Positions 39,066 through 47,533 of a stretch of 64,000 nt of DNA are shown one piece after another. Location: assembly GCA_016716715.1 (NCBI GenBank), contig JADJVE010000007.1, positions 1 to 64,000 on the forward strand, given 5' to 3'. The position numbers and the translations under genes were made by a program. Source of the DNA: Acidobacteriota bacterium (GTDB lineage: Bacteria; Acidobacteriota; Thermoanaerobaculia; UBA5066). Within the stretch, counting starts at the first letter, position 1. The number at the start of each line of letters is the position of its first letter. The notes below the pieces were generated by a model. That model saw only the letters and a list, made by a program, of their open reading frames with translations, was not told where the DNA came from and made no database searches.

Positions 39066-40280
39066 TCACCCCTTCGGGATCGGCGCGACCGGCGGGCCCG
39101 TGCGGGCGTCCTTCGGCCAGACGAGGTCGAGCTTGCCGTTCGCCTTGTTCTGGGTGACGACGAAGGGAAGGACGGCCTGGCCGGTCTTGCTGAACTTGAA
39201 GACGCCGCCCGGCAGGATCGAGTCCTTGATCTCGAGCGACGCGAGCGCGGAGCGGATCGCCTCCGGCTTGAGCGAGCCGGCCTTCTTGATCGCCGTGAAG
39301 ATCGCGCGGACGGTCTCGTACGCGCAGGCGTGGTACCACTGCGGCGTCGTTCCCGTGGCGGCCTTGTACTTCTCGGTCCACGCCTTGACCTGCGGGTAGG
39401 GCAGGAGGTCGGACCACCAGCCGCTCGCGAAGATCCAGTCCGTGGCTGCGCCAAGGCCCTTGCGGGCGGCCTCGTCCGAGCCGCGCGCGCCGTACGTGAC
39501 CATGAGGTGGTAGAGGCCCATCTGCGTGTACATGCGCTGCATCGAGATGTAGTCCTCGAGGTGGGCGTCGCACATGAAGAGGTCGGCCTTGGCCCCCTGA
39601 ACACGCGTCAGCAGCGGCTTGAAGTCGGGCGCGTACATCTCGAAGCTCTCGTCGAGCGCGACCGAGAACTCCTTCGGGTGCGCCTTGGCGAAGTCGTGGA
39701 TGCCCTTCTGGAAGTCCTTGCCGTGCTCGGTGTTCTCCCAGACGATCGCGATCTTCAGCGGCGGCTTGAGCTTGCCCTCCTTGACGAGGTCCGAGAGGAA
39801 TTCCATCTGCGTCGTCGCCAGGTTCTCGACGGGGGAGAGCGTGCCAAAGACCCACTTGCTGCGCCCGTAGATGCTCGTGGCGCCCGCGCCGCCCGCGACG
39901 TAGGGGATTTCGTAGCGGTCCGGGACGACGCTCTGGGCCTGGACCAGCTGCGAGCCGTAGCCGCCGACGACGGCGTGGACCTTCTGCTGGGCCATGAGCT
40001 GCTCGACCAGCTGGGCGCTCTTGCTGGCCTCGGACGTGTCGTCCAGGAGGCGCAGGTCGACCTTCATCTTCTTCCCGCCGACATCGAGGCCGCCCGCGTC
40101 GTTGATCTCCTTGACGGCGTACTCGGTGGCCTGCTTGTAGGCGCCGCCGATCTTCGACTCCTTCCCGGTGACGGGCAGGACGGCGCCGAGGCGGATTTCG
40201 TCCTCGGCGCGGGCCGGGAAGGCCGCGAGAAGCGCGGCGGCGAGGACGGCGAGAAGGCGTGAGCGGCTATTCGGCGTCAT
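39066..40280 (-). CDS. branched-chain amino-acid-type periplasmic binding protein (LivK-like)
   Basis: 404 residues with signal peptide LLAVLAAALLAAFPARA. EIRLGAVLPVTGKESKIGG, the VVGGYGSQLVQAQSVV hinge and VWENTEHGKDFQKGIHDF fit periplasmic-binding fold type I proteins of Liv transporters. No permease genes are adjacent; it could serve livHMGF at 21-24 kb, which lacks its own binding protein (inference). Close to a porin, so the pair may form an uptake path. Confidence 0.9.
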   Translation of the reverse strand: MTPNSRSRLLAVLAAALLAAFPARAEDEIRLGAVLPVTGKESKIGGAYKQATEYAVKEINDAGGLDVGGKKMKVDLRLLDDTSEASKSAQLVEQLMAQQKVHAVVGGYGSQLVQAQSVVPDRYEIPYVAGGAGATSIYGRSKWVFGTLSPVENLATTQMEFLSDLVKEGKLKPPLKIAIVWENTEHGKDFQKGIHDFAKAHPKEFSVALDESFEMYAPDFKPLLTRVQGAKADLFMCDAHLEDYISMQRMYTQMGLYHLMVTYGARGSDEAARKGLGAATDWIFASGWWSDLLPYPQVKAWTEKYKAATGTTPQWYHACAYETVRAIFTAIKKAGSLKPEAIRSALASLEIKDSILPGGVFKFSKTGQAVLPFVVTQNKANGKLDLVWPKDARTGPPVAPIPKG

Positions 40281-40301
40281 CGAATCCTCCAGAACGGAAC
40301 C

Positions 40302-40320
40302 GCCCCTCGTGGAGAGGGGC
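40302..40320 (-). terminator. hairpin between porin and livK-like genes
   Basis: Stem GCCCCTC/GAGGGGC with a 5-base loop, in the 77-base gap. The minus-strand sequence after it (GGTTCCGTTC) has only a weak T content, so it may attenuate rather than terminate. Confidence 0.4.
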
Positions 40321-40357
40321 GGGGGGTTTCAGTCGGACGGCGCGGACGCGCCGGGGG

Positions 40358-41548
40358 TCAGAAGTAGTAGGCCTGCATCTGGACCGTGACCTGGTCCGTG
40401 ATGAAGTTCGACGAGCTGGCGGGGCAGGGCGACGTGGCGACGGCGCACTTCACCGAGACGCGCTGCCACCAGATCTTGATGTTGAAATTGCTCTCGGACT
40501 TCGTGTACGGGTAGTAGTTCACGCCGAACGCGAAGCGGCTCTCGTTCTTGTACTCGTTGACGGCCTGGGTGAACGTCTTCTGCTCGTAGCGGGCGATCGG
40601 GGCGATCTTCAACTTCTTGAAGTAGGCGCCGGCCTCGATCTGGAACGTGCTCTCCTCGGGGAGGGCCGTCAGGAACGTGCCGCCGTTCGCGTACTGGTAC
40701 TGGATCGTGGACTCGAACGAGCCGACGGGCACGGGGAAGTCGAGGTACATGTCGGCCGACGCGTACCGGTAGTCGCCCTGCGTGTCGTAGGCGCCGCCGA
40801 TCGCGAGGATCTTCTTGTTGCCGTAGTTCACGCCCGCGTAGGAGGGCAGGTTGTAAACCTCGGTGTCGAAGAAGTTGTACTGGAGCCGGTTCACGAAGCG
40901 CGGAGAGTTCTTCACGCCCGGCTGGCGGAGCCCCGACACGATCGCCGAGCGGTACTCGAGGCGGTCGCAGAGGAACCAGCCGCGGAACATGACGCCGGTG
41001 TCGCGGCCGGACTGGTTCTGGAGGGCGGTGCTCGTGAGGAACGCGTAAGCCGAGAGGTCGAGCATGAACTGGTTCGGGCTGCTCTTGAGGCCCTCGCGGC
41101 TGATCGGCGACCGGATCGCGCCGAACTGGACGTTGAACTCCTTCGCGAGGCGCCACTCACCGACCGCGTCGAGGAGGTTGAACCCGGTGCCGGGAGACTT
41201 GGTGCCGGTCGTCGAGCCCGCGGCCTGCGTGGACTTGCCGAGGTTGAGGTTCTCGGTCTCGGCGAAGAAGAACAGGTTCTTCGCGACCTGCCCGCCGATG
41301 ATGAACCGCAACCGGCGGATGAACAGGTTCTGCTGGAACCCGTTCGAGCCGTCTCCGGTCGCGTTGATGGTCTCGGTCCAGTCCGCCTGAGGCTGGATCA
41401 GGAATCCGAGCTTGAAGTTGACGTTGTCGTTGACCTTGACCATGGCCTGCCCGTGAGCCGGGAAGGCTGCGCCGATCAGGGCGAGGAGGGACGCAGTGAC
41501 GAGAACGGAAGCGAGCCTCCGGGGTGCGGGGTGCGCGCAAATCGGCAT
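40358..41548 (-). CDS. outer-membrane porin (phosphate-selective porin O/P-like)
   Basis: 396 residues from ATG 41548 with GAGGAG upstream. Signal peptide ASVLVTASLLALIGAAFPAHG. Alternating amphipathic strands run to the C-terminus, which ends in aromatic QMQAYYF, the usual beta-barrel insertion signal. FKLGFLIQPQADW, LFIRRLRFIIGGQVAKNLFFFAETE and FNVQFGAIRSPISREGL are typical of OprP/OprO-like barrels. Diderm envelope marker. Solute unknown; followed by the LivK-like gene. Confidence 0.85.
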   Translation of the reverse strand: MPICAHPAPRRLASVLVTASLLALIGAAFPAHGQAMVKVNDNVNFKLGFLIQPQADWTETINATGDGSNGFQQNLFIRRLRFIIGGQVAKNLFFFAETENLNLGKSTQAAGSTTGTKSPGTGFNLLDAVGEWRLAKEFNVQFGAIRSPISREGLKSSPNQFMLDLSAYAFLTSTALQNQSGRDTGVMFRGWFLCDRLEYRSAIVSGLRQPGVKNSPRFVNRLQYNFFDTEVYNLPSYAGVNYGNKKILAIGGAYDTQGDYRYASADMYLDFPVPVGSFESTIQYQYANGGTFLTALPEESTFQIEAGAYFKKLKIAPIARYEQKTFTQAVNEYKNESRFAFGVNYYPYTKSESNFNIKIWWQRVSVKCAVATSPCPASSSNFITDQVTVQMQAYYF

Positions 41549-41643
41549 GAGAACGAGTCTCCTCTTCGGCCGGTCGTTAGGCGTGGGTAAAGCATAGTCC
41601 AACCGGGCGACCTGTCAATCATTTGCCGGAGGGACCTGCGCAT

Positions 41644-42789
41644 TTACGCGCAGAGAAATACGACCGCGAGCAATCCGGCCGCGAACGAGGCCAGACAGGC
41701 CGCCACGACCCCCGGCCAGCCCCACGCCTGCCAGGCGAATCCGGGCAGGACGGAGCCGAACGTCGCCCCGAGGTAGTAGAACGTCGTGTAAAGGGCCCCG
41801 GCGCCTCCCTTCGCCTGCCGGGCGGAGGCATTTACGAAGGCTGGGGCGGTGCCCTGGACGAGGAACATGCCGACGCAGAGGGCTACGAGGCCGAGGACGA
41901 CGGCCGGCAGCGAGGCGGCGAGGGTCGAGAGAACCGCGGCGGCGGCCACGAGGAAGCCGGCGGCCATGATCGCCCGGCGCCCGAACCGCTCCGACGCACG
42001 GCCCGCCAGCCACGAGGTTGCGATTCCGGCCACGTAGACGAGGTAGACCCCCGAGACCTTCGCCGTGGAGAGGCCGAACGGCGGCGCCGTGAGGTAGTAC
42101 GGCAGGTACGTGAAGATCGCGATGAACCCGAAGAAGACCGTGAAACCGATCACGAGGCCGCCGGCGATCCGGCGGTCGCGGAGGTGCCCGGCCATTTCCC
42201 GGAACGCGCCCGCCAGCGAGCGGGCGGGGCCGGGCGGCGAGGCCGGAAGGTGGATCGCCATGCCGAGCGCGGCGACGAGCGTCACGGCGCCGAAGACGAG
42301 GAAGGGCGCGCGCCAGCTGAAGTGGCTCGCGATCCACCCGCTCGCGACGCGGCCGGTGAGCCCGCCGAGGGCGGAGGCGGCGACGTAGCTGCCGACGGCG
42401 GGCCCGAGGGCGGCGCCGGCGTAGGCGTCGCCGATGTACGCCACCGCCACCGCGGCGACGCCCGGCATGAGAAGGCCCTGCAGGGCGCGCAGGCCGACGA
42501 GGACCGGGAAAGAGGGAGCCGCAGCGCAGAGCAACGTGGGCACGGCGAGGGCGGCGCAGCTCGCGACCATCACGGGCTTGCGGCCGAAGGCGTCCGCGAG
42601 GGGCCCGTAGGCGTTCGAGACGAGCGCGATCATGAGGACCACGACCGAGACCGTGAGGGCGGCCGTCGGCGCCGTCACCCCGAACTCGTGAGAGAGCAGG
42701 GGGAGGATCGGCTGCGTGACGTAGAGGTCCGCGAACACGGCGACGGACGCGAAGAAGAGGGCGAGGAGGCGCATGGAGGTCGAATCCAT
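41644..42789 (-). CDS. MFS transporter (drug/sugar efflux type)
   Basis: 381 residues from ATG 42789 (an in-frame ATG at 42774 is an alternative). Twelve hydrophobic segments; motif A NAYGPLADAFGRKPVM, FADLYVTQPILPLLSHEFGV at the N-terminus and motif C-like GSYVAASALGGLTGRVASG place it in the YnfM/arabinose-efflux-like part of the superfamily. Probably a proton-coupled exporter. Divergent from proC. Confidence 0.9.
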   Translation of the reverse strand: MDSTSMRLLALFFASVAVFADLYVTQPILPLLSHEFGVTAPTAALTVSVVVLMIALVSNAYGPLADAFGRKPVMVASCAALAVPTLLCAAAPSFPVLVGLRALQGLLMPGVAAVAVAYIGDAYAGAALGPAVGSYVAASALGGLTGRVASGWIASHFSWRAPFLVFGAVTLVAALGMAIHLPASPPGPARSLAGAFREMAGHLRDRRIAGGLVIGFTVFFGFIAIFTYLPYYLTAPPFGLSTAKVSGVYLVYVAGIATSWLAGRASERFGRRAIMAAGFLVAAAAVLSTLAASLPAVVLGLVALCVGMFLVQGTAPAFVNASARQAKGGAGALYTTFYYLGATFGSVLPGFAWQAWGWPGVVAACLASFAAGLLAVVFLCA

Positions 42790-42853
42790 TCTCCCTCGGC
42801 GCCGTCGCGGCTGCCGCCGTAAACTGGACCTGACGAGACGAAGGAGTCCGAAC

Positions 42854-43666
42854 ATGCTCGCGCAGAAGAAGATCGCCGTCATCGGGTCGGGAACCATGGG
42901 CCGGAGCATCGCCTCGGGCCTGCTGCGCTCGGGGAAGGTCAAGGCGCAGGCGCTGCGCGCGACCGCGCGCACGAAGGCCAGCGCGGAGAAGGTCGCGAAG
43001 GAGTTCGGGTTCCCGTGCACGACGGAGAATACGAAAGCCGCCGCGGACGCCGACATCGTCCTCCTGTGCGTGAAGCCGAAGGACGTGGCGAAGGCCGTCG
43101 AGTCGATCAAGGGCCGGCGCAAGAAGCCGCCGCTCGTCATCTCGATCGCGGCCGGAATCAGCACGGGCTTCATCGAGGGCCACTTCGGCGACGCGACGCC
43201 CGTGCTGCGCGCCATGCCGAACACGCCGTGCCTCATCGGGAAGGGCATGACGGTGCTCTCGAAGGGGAGCCACGCGACCGACGCGGACGTCGCGCTCGCG
43301 ACGGAGATCTTCGAGCCGCTCGGAAAGGTCCTCGAGCTCGAGGAGAAGCACATGGACACGGTGACGGGCCTTTCGGCGAGCGGCCCCGCCTTCATCTACA
43401 TCATCATCGAGGCGCTCGCGGACGGCGGCGTGATGCGCGGCCTGCCGCGCAGCGTCGCGACGACGCTCGTCGCCCAGATGACGATGGGCGCCGCCGAGAT
43501 GGTCCTCACGACGGGCCGGCATCCGGCCGCCCTCAAGGACGACGTCACGACGCCCGCGGGCTGCACGATCGCCGGCATCCTCGCGCTGGAGGACGGGCGC
43601 ATCCGGTCCGTCCTCGCGCGCGGCGTCGAGACGGCGGCGAGGGTGGCGGGAGAGCTCGGGAAGTAG
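42854..43666 (+). CDS. proC: pyrroline-5-carboxylate reductase
   Basis: 270 residues, AAGGAG seven bases before ATG 42854. N-terminal Rossmann motif IAVIGSGTMGRSIASGLL, VLLCVKPKDVAKAVE, RAMPNTPCLIGKGM, and the C-terminal dimerisation/active region LSASGPAFIYIIIEALADGGV and DDVTTPAGCTIAGI. It reduces pyrroline-5-carboxylate to proline with NAD(P)H. Stand-alone. Confidence 0.96.
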   Translation: MLAQKKIAVIGSGTMGRSIASGLLRSGKVKAQALRATARTKASAEKVAKEFGFPCTTENTKAAADADIVLLCVKPKDVAKAVESIKGRRKKPPLVISIAAGISTGFIEGHFGDATPVLRAMPNTPCLIGKGMTVLSKGSHATDADVALATEIFEPLGKVLELEEKHMDTVTGLSASGPAFIYIIIEALADGGVMRGLPRSVATTLVAQMTMGAAEMVLTTGRHPAALKDDVTTPAGCTIAGILALEDGRIRSVLARGVETAARVAGELGK

Positions 43667-43672
43667 CGGGCG

Positions 43673-44113
43673 TCAGGCAGTCTCGTCGAGGATCGCGAGG
43701 GCGACTTCTTCGACGGCGGCCGCGACGGCGGGCGTGACGCGGTCGCCCGGGTCGACGCGCTCGGCCTCGATGCCGTAGACCGTGAGGGAGGCGGGAAGAC
43801 GGCCGAGGACGCGCGCCGTCTCGATGCCCTCGGCGACGCCGGGGGAGTGCGACGAGATCCAGCCCACGTCGCCCGGGACGGGGCCCTCCGTCGCGTCGAA
43901 GCGAAAAACCGTCCCCGGCGGATGGCCGGAGCACAGCGCGTCCACGACGACGACGTGGTCCGCCGGACGCCAGTGCTCCATGAGGGAGAGCCCGTCCTGC
44001 GTGTGCTCGACGGCGCGCACGCCGCGACAGGCGCTGAGGCGGCGGGCCGCGAGGAGGCCCGCGGCGTCGTCGCCGCGGAAGTCGTTGCCGACGCCGATCA
44101 CGAGGAGCGGCAC
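43673..44113 (-). CDS. NiFe-hydrogenase maturation protease
   Basis: 146 residues. LLVIGVGNDFRGDDAAG carries the Ni-sensing Glu/Asp pattern of the HyaD/HycI/FrxA endopeptidases, VVVVDALCSGHPPG the second acidic ligand, and ISSHSPGVAEG the His. It removes the C-terminal peptide of the large subunit after nickel insertion. One base separates it from the large-subunit gene, whose C-terminus (DPCISCATH then nine residues) has a cleavable tail. Confidence 0.92.
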   Translation of the reverse strand: MPLLVIGVGNDFRGDDAAGLLAARRLSACRGVRAVEHTQDGLSLMEHWRPADHVVVVDALCSGHPPGTVFRFDATEGPVPGDVGWISSHSPGVAEGIETARVLGRLPASLTVYGIEAERVDPGDRVTPAVAAAVEEVALAILDETA

Positions 44114-44114
44114 G

Positions 44115-45407
44115 TCAGTCCCTGTCGATCTTCAGCTTGAGGAAATGCGTCGCGCAAGAGATGCACGGGTCGTGGTTGCGGACGACCTGCTCGCAGAGGA
44201 GCGTCAGCCGGTCTTCCGCGAGGTCGAGGTGGTTCTGGACGAAGCCGCGCAGGTCGGCCTCCATCGCGCGCAGGTTCTGCGCCGTGGGCGGGACGATGCG
44301 TGCCTCCTTGATGAGGCCGTCGCCGCCGATGCGGTAGCGGTGAAAGAGCAGGCCGCGAGGCGCCTCGGTGGCTGCCGCGCCGACGGCTTCGCGCGGGACG
44401 ACTTCGACGAAGGAGGGCCCGGGCGGCTCGTACGTGCGCAGGATCGCGAGCGCCTCGTCGATGGCCCAGAGCGTCTCGACGCAGCGCACGAGGATGCTCT
44501 TGAAGGGGTTCCGGCATTCCCTGCCGAGCCCGGCCTCCTGCGCGGCGGCCTGGATGGCCGCGGGAAGACGGTCGAAGTTGAGGGTGTAACGGGCGAGCGG
44601 CCCGGTCTGGATGATTCCGCCGCCTTTCCTCCGCGCGTGCAAGGCATTGGACCTCTGAACGTGCTCTTCCTCGAAGTGCTGCTCCCACTCGGACGCGGCG
44701 ATGTCGAGGCCCTCGCTCGAGACGATCCGCCCCTCGTTGAGCGGGTACTCGGACGAATGGCGCAGCGAGACGAGCTCGTGGTGAAGGTCGAGGTCGGGGA
44801 ACGTGAACCCGGAAGCCCACTTGAGGAGAGCGACGGCCTCGCCGCGCGCCGTCTCGAGCTTCGGGACGAGCGGCGCGAGCTCGGCGGCCGACGGCGCGCG
44901 CCAGAAGCCGCCGACGCGGACGTTTACGGGGTGGATCTCGCGCCCGCCGACGGCCGTGACGATCTCGTTGCCCGCCTTCTTCAGACGCAGGCTGAGCGTG
45001 ACCGCCTCGGGGTGGTCCTTCGCCATGTGGAGGGCGCTCTCGTAACCGAGGAAGTCGGGTGCGTGGAGCATCGCGGCGTGGAGAACGTGGCTCTCGATCC
45101 ACTCGCCGCAGTAGAGAAGGCGGCGCAGCGCGCGTACGCGCGGGCCGGGGTCGGCGCCGCAGGCGGCCTCCATCGCGTGGACGGAGCTCATCTGGTACGC
45201 GACGGGGCAGATCCCGCAGATGCGCGCGGTGAGATCCGGCGCCTCGCCGAGGGCGCGGCCCTTGAGGAACGCCTCGAAGAAGCGCGGCGGCTCGTAGATG
45301 TCGAGCCTGACTTCCTGAACCTTTCCCGCGCGCACCCGCACCTTGAGGCCGCCCTCGCCCTCGACGCGCGCGAGGGCGTTCACCGTGATCGTCCGGACCT
45401 TACTCAT
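44115..45407 (-). CDS. NiFe-hydrogenase large (alpha) subunit, group 3b type
   Basis: 430 residues. The nickel ligands are in RICGICP (L1) and DPCISC (L2). Its order beside beta, gamma and delta genes, and the short compact length, fit the cytoplasmic NADP-linked group 3b (sulfhydrogenase-type) enzymes that couple H2 to NADP(H). The final segment after ATH is the expected protease substrate. Overlaps the small-subunit gene by 8 bases. Confidence 0.93.
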   Translation of the reverse strand: MSKVRTITVNALARVEGEGGLKVRVRAGKVQEVRLDIYEPPRFFEAFLKGRALGEAPDLTARICGICPVAYQMSSVHAMEAACGADPGPRVRALRRLLYCGEWIESHVLHAAMLHAPDFLGYESALHMAKDHPEAVTLSLRLKKAGNEIVTAVGGREIHPVNVRVGGFWRAPSAAELAPLVPKLETARGEAVALLKWASGFTFPDLDLHHELVSLRHSSEYPLNEGRIVSSEGLDIAASEWEQHFEEEHVQRSNALHARRKGGGIIQTGPLARYTLNFDRLPAAIQAAAQEAGLGRECRNPFKSILVRCVETLWAIDEALAILRTYEPPGPSFVEVVPREAVGAAATEAPRGLLFHRYRIGGDGLIKEARIVPPTAQNLRAMEADLRGFVQNHLDLAEDRLTLLCEQVVRNHDPCISCATHFLKLKIDRD

Positions 45408-46173
45408 GGAGCTCGCTCTCCTTGCGGAACGCCTCGGCGCTCGCGTTGAACGAACGGAACGCGCGCACGAGGGCCGGCGGCGGCACGCCGAGCTCGCCCC
45501 AGAGCGCGGCGAGCGACGCGGTGTTCGGCGACTCCATCGGCCCGAAGCAGGCGAAGCAGCCGCGGTGGTAGGAGGGGCAGAGGGCGTCGCAGCCCGCCTG
45601 CGTGACGGGCCCGAGGCACGGCGTCCCGGACGCGACCATGACGCACGGCGTGCCGCGGCGCTTGCACTCGAGACAGACGCTGGAAGCCGGGGTCACGGGC
45701 TTGCGCCCCGCGAGGTACGCGCTCACGACCTCGAGGAGCTGGACCTTGCTGATGGGGCAGCCGCGCAGCTCGAAGTCGACGAAGACGTGGTCGCGGATGG
45801 GCGTCGACTTGCCGAGGACCTCGAGGAACTGCGGCGAGGCGTAGACGGCCTTCGCGTAGTCCGCGACGTCCGTGAAGTTGCGGAGCGCCTGGATCCCGCC
45901 CGCCGTCGCGCAGGCGCCGATCGTCACGAGGAACTTCGCCTGGCGGCGGATCTTGTGGATGCGCTCGGCGTCGTGCGGGGTCGTGATCGAGCCCTCGACG
46001 AGGACGAGGTCCCAGGGCCCCTTTCCGACGGCGCGCGAGGCTTCGAGGAAGTTGTCGATCGAGACGGCGCCCGCGACGGCGAGGAGCTCGTCCTCGCAGT
46101 CGAGGAGCGAGAGCTGGCAGCCGTCACAGGACGCGAACTTGAAGACGGCGAGCGTGGGCTTCGCGTTCTCCAT
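45400..46173 (-). CDS. NiFe-hydrogenase small (delta) subunit
   Basis: 257 residues, no Tat signal, hence cytoplasmic. The proximal cluster motifs are ASCDGCQLSLLD, IGACATAGG and ELRGCPISK; further cysteines in SVCLECKRRG, CLGPVTQAGC and YHRGCFACFGP bind additional 4Fe-4S clusters. It relays electrons between the NiFe site and the flavin/iron-sulfur subunits. Starts one base before the diaphorase-type gene stop. Confidence 0.93.
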   Translation of the reverse strand: MENAKPTLAVFKFASCDGCQLSLLDCEDELLAVAGAVSIDNFLEASRAVGKGPWDLVLVEGSITTPHDAERIHKIRRQAKFLVTIGACATAGGIQALRNFTDVADYAKAVYASPQFLEVLGKSTPIRDHVFVDFELRGCPISKVQLLEVVSAYLAGRKPVTPASSVCLECKRRGTPCVMVASGTPCLGPVTQAGCDALCPSYHRGCFACFGPMESPNTASLAALWGELGVPPPALVRAFRSFNASAEAFRKESELHE

Positions 46174-47049
46174 TCAGAGCTCCCGCCGGGACATGAGGTC
46201 CCAGACGTCGACGCAGGGGAAGACCGGGCCGTCCTTGCAGATGAACTTCGGCCCGCACTGGCAGTGCCCGCACAGACCGACGCCGCACTTCATGTTTCGC
46301 TCGAGCGAGAGCCACACCTTCGCGGCCGGGACGCCCCGGCGCTCGAGCTCGAGGACCGTGAACCGCATCATCGTCTCGGGTCCGCACACCATCGCGACCG
46401 TGTTGTACGGGTCGAAGGGGACGCGGGGGATCAGCGTCGTGACGACGCCGACGTTGCCGCGCCAGTCGCCGATCGCGCGGTCGACCGTCACGTGGACGTC
46501 GAGGTCGAAGTCCCCGCGCCACTCCTTGAGCTGTTTGCGAAAGAGGATGTCGTCGGGGGTGCGGGCGCCGTACAGGAGAACGACGCGCCCGTATCGCTCC
46601 CGGTGGGAGAGGATCTCGTAGAGGGCCGGGCGGAGCGGGGCGAGGCCGATGCCGCCGGCCACGACGACGACGTCGCAGCCTTTTGCGTCCTCGACCGGCC
46701 AGCTCGTCCCGAACGGGCCGCGCACGCCGAGCGCGTCGCCGCGCTTGAGCTTGCCCATCCCTCTCGTCACCGCACCCACGACGCGCGTCGTGTGGACGAG
46801 CCGCTGCGGAAACGCCGGGTCGCCGCTGATCGAGATCGGCACCTCGCCGATCCCGAAGACGTAGAGCATGTTGAACTGGCCGGGCGCGAACGGGAACGCG
46901 CCTCCGCCCTGCGGGAGGAGCTCGAGCGTGAACGTGTCGGCCGTCTCGCGCTGCGTGCGCTCCACGACGTACGGGACGGGCTGCATCGGGTCCGCCGGCG
47001 GCCGCGGGGCCGCGGCGACGGGCCGTGGCGCCTCGAGGACCGAGCTCAC
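46174..47049 (-). CDS. hydrogenase FAD/NAD(P)-binding (gamma) subunit
   Basis: 291 residues from GTG 47049, overlapping the previous stop (GTGA). Ferredoxin-reductase-like: FAD region FAPGQFNMLYVFGIGEVPISISG, nucleotide-binding VVVVAGGIGLAPLRPALYEIL, and the C-terminal 2Fe-2S cysteines CGVGLCGHCQCG with a further Cys in FICKDGPVFPC. It exchanges electrons with NAD(P)H in the HydABGD-type complex. Confidence 0.92.
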   Translation of the reverse strand: MSSVLEAPRPVAAAPRPPADPMQPVPYVVERTQRETADTFTLELLPQGGGAFPFAPGQFNMLYVFGIGEVPISISGDPAFPQRLVHTTRVVGAVTRGMGKLKRGDALGVRGPFGTSWPVEDAKGCDVVVVAGGIGLAPLRPALYEILSHRERYGRVVLLYGARTPDDILFRKQLKEWRGDFDLDVHVTVDRAIGDWRGNVGVVTTLIPRVPFDPYNTVAMVCGPETMMRFTVLELERRGVPAAKVWLSLERNMKCGVGLCGHCQCGPKFICKDGPVFPCVDVWDLMSRREL

Positions 47050-47522
47050 CGATGCCTCCCGGCCGGCTCGGTGGCGTAAACGTCGAGGAGCTGGAGGCGC
47101 GTCGCGTCGAGGCGCTGTCCCACGATGTCGGCGAAGCTCTTGAGCAGCTCGTAGCCGAGGTCGTGGTCCTCCTCGCACTTCTGCCTCAGGCACCGGCCGT
47201 CGAGCGCGATGACGCGCGTGAGCTCCTTGGCCTGCGCGCTGAAGCGCCAGCGGTACGGCGGCACGAGCCAGGACCAGCCGAGGATGTCGCCCTCGCCGAT
47301 GGTCTGGATCGTCACGGTGCCGCGCGGCGGGGCACCGACCTCCACGGCGACCTTGCCGTGCCGGACGATGAAGAACATGTGCGCTTCCTCGCCCTCGCGG
47401 AACAGGAACTGGCCGGCCTCGAAGCGCTCGTTCCGCGCGCACCCCGCGACGGTCCGGATGTGCGCGGGCGTGAGGCCCTTGAGGAACGGGTGTTCGGCGA
47501 GCAGGGGGTCGAGTGCTTCCAT
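47046..47522 (-). CDS. cyclic nucleotide-binding-domain protein in the hydrogenase operon
   Basis: 158 residues from ATG 47522 with GGAGGAAACG upstream. A single Crp-type beta-roll: FLFREGEEAHMFFIVRHGKVAVEV and GEGDILGWSWLVPPYRWRFSAQA, followed by the dimerisation helix. No helix-turn-helix follows, so it is not a DNA-binding Crp regulator. It lies between the iron-sulfur and flavin subunit genes, overlapping the latter, and may regulate or assemble the enzyme (inference). Confidence 0.88.
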   Translation of the reverse strand: MEALDPLLAEHPFLKGLTPAHIRTVAGCARNERFEAGQFLFREGEEAHMFFIVRHGKVAVEVGAPPRGTVTIQTIGEGDILGWSWLVPPYRWRFSAQAKELTRVIALDGRCLRQKCEEDHDLGYELLKSFADIVGQRLDATRLQLLDVYATEPAGRHR

Positions 47523-47533
47523 CGTTTCCTCCG